DNA from: Takakia lepidozioides
Lineage: Eukaryota > Streptophyta > Takakiopsida > Takakiales > Takakiaceae
Direction of reading: 5' to 3'
NCBI GenBank assembly: GCA_030704615.1
Contig: CM060731.1
Span: forward strand, 70,970,756 to 71,034,755
DNA length: 64,000 bases
In this document: piece by piece, positions 54,802 to 64,000 of the stretch
How the letters are laid out: each line of letters opens with the position of its first letter
How positions within the stretch are numbered: position 1 is the stretch's first letter
Made by a program: the position numbers and the translations under genes
The notes under the pieces: generated by a model
What the model was told of the DNA's origin: nothing
Seen by the model: only the letters and a program-made list of their open reading frames with translations
Database searches by the model: none

Positions 54802-56299
54802 CTTGCACCCTAGGAATAGCAGGTGCTACAGTAGAGTTACGACCAGCGCCAACATGTCCACGGCCACGTGAGTAAGTGCGGCCAGAATGACGTCCTCCTG
54901 CTCTGGCCCTCCCACCAAACTGACCTCCTCTCGGGATGAGCGGAGGAGTGTTGCTGAAGGAGGTGTGTTGTTTCTTGTAGTAAGGAACTGAGCCAGGAAT
55001 TGGCGAATTGAGGGAGAAACTCGGTGGTTTGATCAGCCTCTCAATCGTTCGTACCCCCGACTTCTCTCCAAGCTTGGCCAAGAACTTGCTAGATGGCGCA
55101 GACACAAACTCGGTCACAACCTCTTTCATCAAATCTCTAGTACACATAAAGGTGATGTGTGCCAAGACCGCTGTCTTTGCAGAACTAGCCAACTAAATAC
55201 AAAAAGCAATAAATTTGGTTTTGAGAGACGGAAATTCAGAAGGATAGAACTCCACCAAATTGTTGACCATGTACCAAACAGCTTGGTCAAACCACAATAG
55301 ACTACCCGTGCACCCACCTTCTTTTGAGTTCGCCGAACTGCAAGGGCATCTCAAAAAGGGCCTATGCCAATTCCACCATGTTGTTCGGTGGTTATCATCA
55401 CGATGAGCACCAGTATTCATGTTGCCCTTAGTGCGGACATGAATGCCTGTGCTCATCGCACATCTCTTGGGATCGTAAGCAGAAATTGGAAAGACTTTGG
55501 GGATTTCCACAATAGCCTTTAGAAACTGAAATCCATCAGCTGCTTTGGCCTTACAATCATCCACTTCAGCCTGTGAGATGTTGGCCCATGTCATCCACAT
55601 GTGGAGATCAATTGGCGCCAAGAGCTGCAGGTTAAAGAGTGTCCACATACGGTGACATTTCTCAGTAACCATCAATTCTACCGCCCTTGGAGGAGTGAGG
55701 GGAGCCAGTGGTTCCTTTCCCCCACTACTAATCAGATTGTTCCTTGACAGCTCAATTTGTGAGCTCTGAATCCCTTCCACATACTCTTCTAATGTGGCTC
55801 GATCCACATCTGGGATCGCCATCTTGGCCAAGAGAGGGTGCACTCGTGGTTTATCATTGAAGTCAAAAGCAAAATTAGCACTGATGTTGGCTGTGACAGG
55901 ACTATCCGTATTGCTGGAATTAGCACGTTCGATGGCACAGTCAATGTCCTTCATCAGCTTTTCAGTTTCACATTGGTCATCATAGTCTTGTTGGAGCAAG
56001 TCCCCTAGCTTAGAGTGTACATCACATAGAGTTTTCAGAGCATGGGGCCGGTCCGAGAAACATATCATCATGAGTCGCGTCCATTCTCCCAAACCAAGAG
56101 TCTCAAGGAGTAAGGGTTCATGCACACCTTCCTCATTGATGTCATTCAGCGATGCCTTGTCCTTCTCTTGAACAAAGGCATGGAATGGAGGAAAGTCGAC
56201 TGTAGCCAAACTGGCCTACACACCAGGGATAGGAGGTGGGAGAGGAGCCCCATAGCCAAGCGCCAACAAATCATTGTGCCAAGCAGGGCTATTTTGCAT
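54692..56299 (-). CDS. RG-rich ORF upstream of the RT, interrupted by two in-frame TAG codons
   Basis: One frame runs from ATG 56299 (MQNSPAWHNDLLALGYGAP) to TAA 54692, 535 codons, interrupted only by TAG at 56218-56216 and 55195-55193. The middle part is helical and acidic, then has HRPFLRCPCSSANSKEGGC, a small Cys cluster. The last 80 residues are basic: GGQFGGRARAGGRHSGRTYS plus RGRGHVGAGR, an RGG-type nucleic-acid-binding tail. It would suit a Gag- or ORF1-like RNA-binding partner of the RT downstream. Each TAG also ends a pyrimidine-rich stretch and could be a 3' splice site (TTTTTGTATTTAG), but the frame stays open through both. So either CAG-to-TAG mutations or real introns are possible. 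Family unknown. Confidence 0.65.
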
Positions 56300-56716
56300 C
56301 TACACATAAGTAAATATACCATGTTAGAAGCAAAAAGGAAAAAGACAGAATGGAGTAAGAAACTGTTTGATGGTGTATTCAACGACCAAGAAGAATACTG
56401 GATAGAGGAGAGAGAGTGTTACATAGCATGTCAAAGCTAGACAAGGAATCACTAAGCACATTGTGTTGTGTTTTAACGACATCAGACAGCCTAATTTAGG
56501 CACCATCAAACTGGGGGGCTGCTATTTCATGAGCGGCATGAGCATGAGCGGAAAAACATGAGCGGGACGAATTGTGTCCACGGAAATAGGGTTAGGAGGC
56601 ACGGAAATAGGGTCATGTGGACTCGTCATAGCAATGAAATGCAACATTTTATTGCAAATTTGGTGGCAAGCCACGTCTATACAAGTGTGTCCTAACTGTC
56701 ATAGCAAGAATGGGAA

Positions 56717-57370
56717 CTACTCTCCTACACCTTCCGAGGAACTTGGCCCTCCTTCTTCCTCATCCCCCTCATCCCCCCCATCCTCCGAGCTCTGTGATGC
56801 ATCGGTTGCAGTATGCCTCTCAAAAATGCCGTCCTCTCCTTGGGGGACTGTCCACCTCACCTCCTGGGAATCTTCTGCCTCTTCTCCCCCACTTTCCTCA
56901 GCAGAATCCAACACAAATCTACGAGCCCGACGGGCTCTAATAGCTGCTGCCTCCTCCCTTATCTTCATTTTCTTGAGGCTTGCCTCGTCTAAAATCTGCT
57001 GTACATGACTAGGTTCGGAACACCTCCTAATGGACACTGAAGCAAGCCGGGCAGCATAAGTAGGAAGGATGTAGTCCCTTTCTGGACTAGGCATGAAATC
57101 CCCCCTGGCAAAAAAAGGCACGTTCCTCCTGCCCATGAACTCCGGTGTAGACGTCCCAATGGCGCAGCACTTCCCTCGAAATGCCGGCAATGTCCTTGCA
57201 ATTCTCCACTGTGACTCCGACATTCTTGTCTCCACAATGGGTATGTTGTACTGCGTTACCACAGATGGCTCGTTATGTTCCTCGGGCACGTGCCCTGTGC
57301 TCAAAGGAGATGGCGATCTTGAAATTGCAGGACTTGCGGTGCTCGACGAGACCTCCTCGGGCAACATCAC
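56717..57370 (-). pseudogene. Mutator-like gene, C-terminal exon, copy 2
   Basis: Begins in a Ser/Pro-rich stretch (SSSTASPAISRSPSPLSTGH), then MGRRNVPFFARGDFMPSPER, the basic helix LDEASLKKMKIREEAAAIRA, RARRFVLDSAEESGGEEAED and an acidic/Ser end SSSEGVGE. It differs in frame from the upstream block that stops at 57449, so an indel or missed splice lies between 57449 and 57370. The end TAG or TAA at 56717 is shared with copy 1. Confidence 0.75.
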
Positions 57371-57448
57371 GGGACCACGAGGGAGCGTGCGAATATTCTT
57401 GTTAGCTCGCCATGAATCCTCTTCCCCGCCAGGTGCCTCGTCAAGTCT

Positions 57449-57793
57449 TCATCTCACTGGACGAGTATGAACATCTCCTTCCAAATGTTGGCCTCTTCGA
57501 AGCAATGGCGTGTCCCGAAGGCCCTCTCGCAAGGCCGCCGCCCACTTCCGAGGATTCTTCGATTTGGAGGCAGTCCGCATCAGCATTTCCTGCCTGTCCA
57601 GCCCCAAGCCCCACTGTTTCCCTTTCAAGAACTCGTTGTACCTGCATTGCTGCATAATTGACCTCACAATGTCTTCCGTTGTGGCAGTGAGGATGTCCTC
57701 CAGATGCGCCGCAGAGGAGGCATGCCAGGAAGAATGCACTGATTTGGCCATGTTTGTCGTGGGCATGTCGGTGTCAGAGTCGAGACACATTTC
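57449..57793 (-). pseudogene. Mutator-like gene, exon after the verified intron, copy 2
   Basis: Starts at acceptor TTTGTGCAG|GAA and continues the frame of the previous exon in phase 0 (..DYMRE|EMCLDSDTD..). RSIMQQCRYNEFLKGKQWGL and DRQEMLMRTASKSKNPRKWA follow, then LREGLRDTPLLRRGQ. A helical basic region of unknown role follows the DDE domain. The frame ends at 57449. Confidence 0.75.
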
Positions 57794-57879
57794 CTGCACA
57801 AACACATGTTGAGGTTACAAACAAGTTACAAATAATGCCAAGAATAATATTCAACGGGACGAGAATTCGTGCAACTCAC
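57794..57879 (-). other. Intron of the Mutator-like gene (86 bp)
   Basis: Donor GAG|GTGAGT at 57880/57879 and acceptor TTTGTGCAG at 57794. Both flanking exons are phase 0 and in one frame. Confidence 0.85.
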
Positions 57880-58840
57880 CTCCCGCATATAGTCGCCGAA
57901 CTGGAGGAAACGATAATGCCACCATGCTAGCCAACTGACCATTGCTCCCTCGTCTGATTTCCTTACAGCACTTGACGATGTCCACCAAGCCCGTATACAT
58001 GCAAACTATGTCTCTGCATCATCCAAGGTGGGAGCGCGCTCCCACGCAAGACACATGGAACGGTGCTCCTCTCTGAAATCTGGTGCCACGAGCCTGGTTG
58101 TGTACTGCGAAAGGCTCTGCAGAAAATGGAACCCACAAGATCTCTCCTTGCCTTCCATGGGAACATTGGGGTCTTGCCCGTACACCCTTCGGATGGCAGC
58201 CCAATTTGCTTGTGCGTTGTCCGCCATGAAACCACGGAAATTGGGAGGGGACAATCCCGCCTTGGCCATCTGTTCGTTTATTCCCTGCCAAAGAAGCATC
58301 TCCGATTGTGTGTCCTCTCCTTTCATCTCACAAATAGCAATTGTCATTAGCATCCTGCAGTGGGTGTCGTAGACATGTGCACCCATTGTCACCCACTGGT
58401 GATTTGTAATTCGCTTGATATGGTCAAACATGACCCAACTGTTTGACAAGTCCCCACTCGTCATCCTGTCGACCAGTTCGACGCCGCTGCCAGGTCCACA
58501 CGTGGACATTTTGAATACGAAACAACGATCTGCCTCAGTCCCTTGTCCTGGAAACCTACTTCCATGAATGTAGTCATATCCACATCGTCGCTTCACCTCC
58601 AGAATGGAGTGCATATCCGAGCCACGCCCAATTTTCTGTTTGCATGAGACAATGTGGTTTCGGACATTCGGTGAACATACGTGGGACACCGACTCCAGCA
58701 ATGCCTCCATTTCCTTCTCATCGAGAGGAACTCTATCGGAACCGTCTTCCGACATAATTCTGGCCAATGTCATCTTATGGGCGGCTTGGAGCTGTATCTA
58801 TTTGGGTTTGGCACCCGGTCTCAACTTAACCTCCTCCTGA
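57880..58840 (-). pseudogene. Mutator-like DDE transposase core, copy 2
   Basis: Minus frame with HKMTLARIMSEDGSDRVPLD, GYDYIHGSRFPGQG, MFDHIKRITNHQWVTMGAHV, YDTHCRMLMTIAICEMKGED, then FMADNAQANWAAIRRVYG and CGFHFLQSLSQYTT. The YD..., MAD.AQANW and CxxH order matches Mutator-like transposase catalytic domains (first D, second D, CxxH before the final E). WWTSSSAVR and WLAWWHYRFLQFGDYM follow. TAG codons at 58800-58798 and 58008-58006 interrupt an otherwise open frame. Dead as it stands unless TAG is read through. Confidence 0.8.
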
Positions 58841-59966
58841 ACGAGCTGCTCTGCCTCGTGGGCAACCTCCCCCGAGTTCCCCCTCGCCAATTTGTGACAA
58901 TGGGAACCAACGTGTATGCAAGCTCGGGTGAGGTCAGGGAAACGGTGCAACACATAGAACTGCTTGGCATTACAAACAGACATGCAGTGTGGTGGTTCTT
59001 TGCAATGCGCACACTTAAATGTGGAGTTCGGAACCTTCTCCCGAGCTCGAAATGGTTGATGAGCTGTGCCTGTCCAATCGGTCTCGTTCCTGTGACCTCT
59101 GGATTTAAATGGAAGCAAGTTGGGGAGAAACACCGCAACGCGCCCGCACAAACAACGTAGCGCACCCGCACACCATCGAGCATCTTCATGCTGGTGGTTT
59201 TGGTGATGCACCAAGGATGACCATCATGTTTTCTATCCATATCTGTCAGCATTCCGGACGCCCTCGAGTAGTCCGTCCGAGGAGGGAACTCAAAGAAGAT
59301 ATTACCGTCGACGTCTGCGGGAAGGCATGTAACCGATTTAATTACGAACTTGCTGTAGTCCAGCCCGGCCAGCTCCGAGCGGTGTCCCTCCATGTGAAGC
59401 CCTCGCAGAATTTCAAGAATAGATCGAACTGCGGTGCTCGTGCTGGGAATATGACTCCCTTGTCCACTGACGTCCATTGAGGACTTGCCTGATCTCCAGG
59501 ACGACCTCGGAACTTCCATGACCTCGTCTGAGTCGGACAGGTTGTGAACAACCCGATTCTCGCTCGTCTTCATGGATGGGTTCGGCTTTGGATTTACTTC
59601 GTTGCAGACTTCTCTCTTTGAGGTAGCCACTCTCAGATTCGCGGATTGTTTCGTGGAAGGCGCCAGGATAGAAGGTGCATTTGGCGGGCAAATGAAGTCC
59701 CCAACAGCCCTGTATATGACGTTGTCCGATGGTGGAACTCGCCATTCCTTGCCATCGCCGAAATCATCGTGGAGCACAACAATATTCTCGACAACAACGC
59801 CGTTTGAGTCCTTCCTTTCCTCCTCCAAAAAAACTGACCCCGGTTTCAGGTGGTCTCGAACGCACAGATATTTCTCCATCACCCGGCAGATGTCCCCTCT
59901 GCACGGAAATGAAGCTCTATGCTTGTGAGGAGGGCAGTACACTGTAGCGCTCGGGTTTTCCGCCAT
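58800..59966 (-). pseudogene. Mutator-like gene N-terminal region with Cys/His cluster, copy 2
   Basis: The ATG at 59966 (MAENPSATVYCPPHKHRASF) is chosen because copy 1 shares it and similarity weakens upstream; the frame opens at 60008. RGDICRVMEKYLCVRDHLKP, HDDFGDGKEWRVPPSDNVIY, SENRVVHNLSDSDEVMEVPR and RGLHMEGHRSELAGLDYSKF follow. A frameshift at about 59040 leads to KCAHCKEPPHCMSVCNAKQF, LTRACIHVGSHCHKLARGNS. That Cys/His cluster just before the DDE domain probably binds zinc and DNA. Inference: it recognises element ends. Confidence 0.78.
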
Positions 59967-60284
59967 GGGAGATGTGAACACAAGACTCCCAGGATGGCGT
60001 ACGGGCAAGCTCCTTGATAGAAGGGGGATGCAGCGATGGGAAGGAATGCGGTGCCGATTTGTCCGAGCGACGAAGCCTGATCCAAATCCAGGGAGCCAAC
60101 TATCTCAAAAATCCACAGTCAGAGTGTTAATGAACCTTGTCTCAGGAATGCGGTCCCTGGTCTTTGCGCAATAACTGCCAACGGTATGCAGTCAGAAAGT
60201 GGGGGGCCGTCCGGATGATGTCGGCTGAAGGGGAGAAGCCGGCACTGTGCCGTCACATTACTACCCCCGGATGAAAATTCGGCA

Positions 60285-61085
60285 CCGAATATCCAGCAGG
60301 GGCCGCACGTATGAAGTCGCCTCGGGCAGAGAGGCCGGAACCTGTCCGACAGAGAACAACCCCCGGATGGAAATTCAGCGCCGAATTTCCATTCGGATCC
60401 CCCCAAAGGAAGTCGTGTCGGGGGGTCAGGCCGAAAACTGGCCGACATAAAAACCTCCCCGGATGGAAAAACGGCACCGAATTTCCATCCGAGGCCGTTC
60501 GGATGCAGTCGGCTCGGGGGAAAGGCCGCCACCTGGCCCTTACATTACAACCCCATGACGGAAATTCGGCACCGAATATCCAACAGGGGAAGCCCGGATG
60601 AAGTCGCCTCGGGCGTAGAAGCCGGCGCGTGTTCGACAGAGAGCATCCCCTGGATGGAGATTCGGCGCCGAAATTTCCATCCGGGCCCCCCCAAACGAAG
60701 TCATGTCGGGGGGGCAGGCCGAAAACTGGCCGACATAAAAACCTCCCCAGATAGGAAAACAGCGCCGAATTTCCATCCGGGGGCCATTCCGATGCAGTCG
60801 GGGAGGGGGAAGAGGCCGGCACCTGGCCGTCACATTTCAACCCCCGGACGGAAATTCGGCACCGAATATCCAACAGGTGACGCCCGGACGAAGTCGCCTC
60901 AGGCGTAGATGCCGGCACCTGTCCGACAGAGACCACCCCCCGGATGGAAATTCGCCGCCGACTTTCCATCCGGGCCCCCTCAAAGGAAGTCCGGTCGGGT
61001 GGTGAGGCCCAAAACTAGACGATATTAAAACCTCCCAGGATGGAAAAACGGCGCCGAATTTCTGTCCGAGGCCGTTCGGATTTCC
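60285..61085. repeat. Palindrome array type B, copy 2
   Basis: About three 288-bp higher-order units, reverse-oriented relative to 30618-31785. Palindrome centres GGCACCG/GGCGCCG sit about 96 bp apart. Confidence 0.88.
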
Positions 61086-61189
61086 CTCTGGCAGTCAAGG
61101 ATTCCATGAAAAACGTGTCTAAAAGTGGACTTCAGCCACAAAACTAACAGTTTACTTTGTTTTCTCCAAAAAACCAAGCGGCCACGCTC

Positions 61190-61905
61190 AGAATTACCTG
61201 CAGGAAGGTAATTCGGCGCTTCGACTTACCTGGCGAATGGAAATTCGGCGCCGAATTTCCATCCGCCAGCGATCCGAGTTTCCTGCTGGATGAAAATTCG
61301 GCGCCGGATTTCCATCCATCCAGGCTTCGAATTACCTGCAAGATGGAAATTCGGCCGCCGAAATTCCATCATGATCCGCTCCGAATTACCTGCATGACAC
61401 AAATTTTGCGCGCCGCCCTACCTGCCGGATCCATCCGCTCTCCGACCAACCTGGCGGATGGAAATCCGGCGCCGGATTTCCATCCATCCGGCTCCGAATT
61501 ACCTGCGTGGCGGAAATTTCGCGCGCCGCCCTACCTGGCAGGATGGAAATCCGGCGCCGGATTTCCATCCATCCGCTCCGAATTACCTGCGTGGCGGAAA
61601 TTTCGCGCGCCGCCCTACCTGATTGGATGGAAATCCGGCACCGGATTTCCATCCATCCGGCTCCGAATTACCTGCGTGGCGGAAATTTCGCGCGCCGCCC
61701 TACTTTGGCAGGATGGAAATCCAGCGCCGGATTTCCATCCATCCGGCTCCGAATTACCTGCGTGACGGAAAATTCGCGCGACGCCCTACCTGGCAGGATG
61801 GAAATTCGGCGCTGAATTTCCATCCTGCTGCTCTCCGAATTACCTGCATGACGGAATTTTTGCGTGCCGCCGTACCTGGCGGATGGGCATTAAATGTCCA
61901 CCGCC
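61190..61905. repeat. Palindrome array type A, copy 2
   Basis: About eight units of 80-90 bp containing GGAAATCCGGCGCCGGATTT, CCATCCGGCTCCGAATTACC and TGGCGGAAATTTCGCGCGCC. More regular than the counterpart at 29716-30500, so its homogenisation is more recent. Confidence 0.88.
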
Positions 61906-62045
61906 GTCCGTTTTTATTCGGGCTGGCGACACATGGCTTCCTCGATACGTACCCTAAATCTGATGCTAATCTTGGATTAACTTCTATTCGAAGCATGTAC
62001 CCCAAAAAACTGAGATCTTTTTCCATTTTGGCTGGGACTTATGCC

Positions 62046-62510
62046 GCCTGAAGGGCGTGGCTCTCCTGAGAGAGACCTCACATCCAGACCGCGGCGGAAG
62101 TTGAAAGCTTTGTACTACGGACGACAGCCAATCTCTCGCATGGCCAAACTTAAGCTCCAGCAGAAGATTCCAGTGTCTTGCTCACAACCCGCACCAACTG
62201 AAGCCGAGTACTCTCAAGCAAGCCACTTCTGCTTTCCCTTTGTTCGCTTTCGCTTTCGCTTTGTTGTTTCGCTTTGTTTTTGCATCTTCATCCTGGCATC
62301 GCTGGAAGCATGTCATTCTTAGGCATTGGTTGGATTTGTTTTCATTGTTGTTCCATGACACTCCATACTTCCTAAACTTGTTTTGTTTTCATTGTTGTTC
62401 CACGATTGTTGCTATGGTGGTTGCGCTGCTCGTTGCGATGCTGGTATTGGCACCGATGTTGGTTCTGACGATTTTGGGAATGACAGAGTGATGACGAGCC
62501 CGGCACGCTG
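62046..62510. other. No recognisable gene; short duplication
   Basis: TTGTTTTCATTGTTGTTCCA occurs at 62337 and 62381. No motif in any frame. Confidence 0.5.
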
Positions 62511-62514
62511 GTGG

Positions 62515-63624
62515 TATCATCGACCGCTCCAACTCATCGCATGTTTGAATCGCCCAACTTGGGGCGAGAGGGCAAACTTCAACCTTTTGTTGGTGGACGG
62601 GAGGACGTGCAACGAGGGTACGACAGAATAGGCATTGGGGAGGTTGGTGCAGGCGGCATGGCAGGTGAAGGGCGTGAGGACGTGAGGACAGCAGATCCGG
62701 CAATGGAGGTTGTTGATGCACATGCAGTAGGGCCCGCCCACGCAAAGAAGAAGAAGAAAGCTAAGCACATGCAATCCCCGCGCGAGAGAGCTGTCACGGG
62801 CTGCGGAGGGGGGAGTGAGCAGTGCGCGCGAGGGTGTTCCTTCTCCTCAATCAAAGGTGGTCGTCCTGGAGGGCTCCCCTGCTGCTAGCCCTAGTAAGAA
62901 ACAAAAAGCCCGTGAGAGGGCAAAAGAGAGGGCAAAAGAACAGGCGAGACAGAAGGCTAGCCAGGAGGAAAGAGAAAAGGCCACTGAAGAGGCCAGGGGT
63001 GCCCAAATGACAGATGTCAATGTAAGCGAGGGACGCACAGAGACGGTGGATCCCTCCAAGACACCACAAAGAGGCAGTAACACACCGGTTACACCATCGC
63101 GGACAAGAGCAGCCCCCGCAATTACCCATACGGTGGAGAGTGGAGGAGAGGAAAGAACACCACAAAGAGCACGGATTGTGCAAGTTCGAGGTGAAGCCAG
63201 GGAGATGGCAGTAGAGACAGGGAGAGTGCTCGAGGTGGTTTCGCCGGTGGTTCACCATGTTGAGGAGGACGACACCAAGCTTTCTGACCAAGGTGACATC
63301 CTCCCGGACATCCCCAGGCCCCAAACCCGCAGCATACAGGCTGGATTTGGCGGTCCTGGTGGGCTGCCGGAGAACCCCTCTGCAGCAGACGTCATGTCCG
63401 AGGCGGATATGAAGTTGGCCGCTGCCAAGATGTTGGAGGCAACCCACAGCAACATTGGCAGGGTGCTGGGGGCATGGTGTGTTGCGGCCCTTTGCCTTGA
63501 GGGCAGGGGGTCGGGACACATGAGGGGCTGCCCCTGTGGTGGGGGCAGCGGCAGCGATAGGTATGGGGGGGCTGAAGCACCCTTGAGTGCCCAAGGCACT
63601 CAAGGAGGCGGAGGCGCTCACTAG
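62515..63624 (+). CDS. Charged coiled-coil protein, frameshifted once
   Basis: A first frame (from about 62532, MFESPNLGREGKLQPF) ends after HAKKKKKAKHMQSPRER. A one-base shift in a G-run (62804-62811) connects to SSAREGVPSPQSKVVVLEGS, then a long Lys/Arg/Glu/Ala helix, KARERAKERAKEQARQKASQ, with a four-residue rhythm. A Thr/Pro-rich linker follows (TPQRGSNTPVTPSRTRAAPA), then LPDIPRPQTRSIQAGFGGPG, DMKLAAAKMLEATHSNIGRV and a Gly-rich end at TAG 63622. It is probably the disordered N-terminal protein of another transposon or retroelement that continues beyond the window. No enzyme motif is visible. Confidence 0.5.
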
Positions 63625-63689
63625 GTGGAGCCCCGCACACCGGGTTGCGGTGGGGGTGGCTCCACAAGGGGTGGTGGTAGCTTAGCGGG

Positions 63690-63840
63690 ACTTAGTGGGG
63701 GTGGCATAGGACTCACCATGGGGGCGGAGACCTCGTGGTGGGAGTCGTGGGGAGTCTTGGGACTCATCACGGTCCATAGGGGCCGTGGTGAGTGGGCCAA
63801 GACTCACCGCGACTCATCATCGGGAGTCGAGGGTTTTCGT
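63690..63840. repeat. GACTC/GAGTC-rich stretch
   Basis: GACTCATCA, GGACTCACC, AAGACTCACCGCGACTCATC and GGGAGTCG words recur irregularly across 150 bp, just before a TATA-like box. Confidence 0.65.
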
Positions 63841-63895
63841 GGTGGTTCGCCATAAAATGGCATGGCTGGTTGTAAAACCCCCGCGGATAGCTACA

Positions 63896-63960
63896 GGTAT
63901 ATATAGGGAGTAGTAACCCCAAGAACGGTGCAAGCCCGTTGGTGACCAAAAACTAGTGAG
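63896..63960 (+). promoter_or_regulatory. Possible core promoter (TATA box)
   Basis: GGTATATATAGGGAG at about 63896-63910 is a strong plant TATA-type element, followed 25-40 bp on by CCCCAAGAACGGTGCAAG. The next gene would lie outside the window. It may be an LTR promoter, given the GACTC repeats before it. Confidence 0.4.
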
Positions 63961-64000
63961 TAAGCGAGCGAGCCGGAAAGCGACCAAAGAGTGGGGAGCT

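Larger units (their letters stand above)
56514..62045. mobile_element. Mutator-like element copy 2, right end truncated or unclear
   Basis: The left end GGGGGCTGCTATTTCATGAG and the next 200 bp match copy 1 (27137 on). The gene lies on minus from 59966 to 56717, followed to the right by type B (60285-61085) and type A (61190-61900) arrays. At about 62010-62045 a piece like TTTTCCATTTTGGCTGGGAC resembles the start of a type C array, then similarity stops. No right-hand CATGAGC terminus was found, so the element was cut there. Copy 2 gives the original gene order that copy 1 has lost. Confidence 0.75.

Noticed and set aside
52402-56299. Nuclear genetic code with TAG as sense codon
   Set aside because: The only support is four TAGs in mobile-element-like genes; other relics here contain mixed stops. 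Mutation or splicing is simpler.

Overview
The window looks like nuclear DNA of a land plant with a large, repeat-rich genome. It carries plant-type PLS-class PPR gene relics, plant-type Copia, CACTA (TNP2), Mutator-like and LINE elements, U2-type introns, and a decayed cytosolic ribosomal protein eL27 gene. A non-seed plant (fern, lycophyte or bryophyte) is my best guess, from PPR style and transposon mix; this is inference. No tRNA, rRNA, CRISPR or bacterial-type operon was seen. Almost every reading frame belongs to a mobile element, and most are broken.

Layout. 0.7-1.3 kb: GC-rich GCGTCGC repeats joined to a truncated Copia 3' end. 1.3-4.6 kb: Copia RNase H end, a complete LTR (2061-2490), then gag-protease-integrase of a second copy. 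4.8-6.2 kb: a CACAGCC minisatellite and two direct copies of an eL27 pseudogene. 7.1-11.2 kb: CACTA transposase relic (minus). 12.8-14.6 kb: an orphan exon (plus) and a LINE RT relic (minus). 14.9-18.2 kb: a multi-exon, transposon-like gene (plus) containing an FCP1/HAD-like phosphatase segment. 19.5-26.1 kb: another Copia copy, split by a 4.5-kb DNA transposon (19936-24433) with 26-bp inverted ends, a SWIM zinc-finger relic, a purine-rich tandem array and a two-exon passenger gene. 27.1-33.6 kb: a complete but rearranged Mutator-like element with 8-bp target duplications, filled with palindrome arrays. 35.2-36.3 kb: PPR pseudogene. 38.5-38.7 kb: Ulp1-protease relic. 39.3-39.7 kb: a 147-bp-arm inverted repeat. 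46.6-47.8 kb: a non-autonomous hAT element with a tRNA-derived SINE inside. 52.4-56.3 kb (minus): an uninterrupted 799-aa reverse transcriptase preceded by an RG-rich ORF with two in-frame TAG codons. 56.5-62.0 kb: a second copy of the palindrome-array Mutator-like element, still carrying a DDE-type transposase gene with a clean intron. 62.5-63.6 kb: a charged coiled-coil protein. 63.7-64 kb: GACTC-rich repeats and a TATA-like box.

Two things stand out. The first is the RT plus RG-rich ORF pair: its RT has an unbroken catalytic core of the Penelope/rvt-like type, while all other element genes here are decayed. The second is the Mutator-like family, whose internal sequence is a hierarchical array built on a GGCGCC-centred palindrome with 96-, 144- and about 84-bp periods. 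I had no alignment or database tools; all family calls come from motifs I could read.
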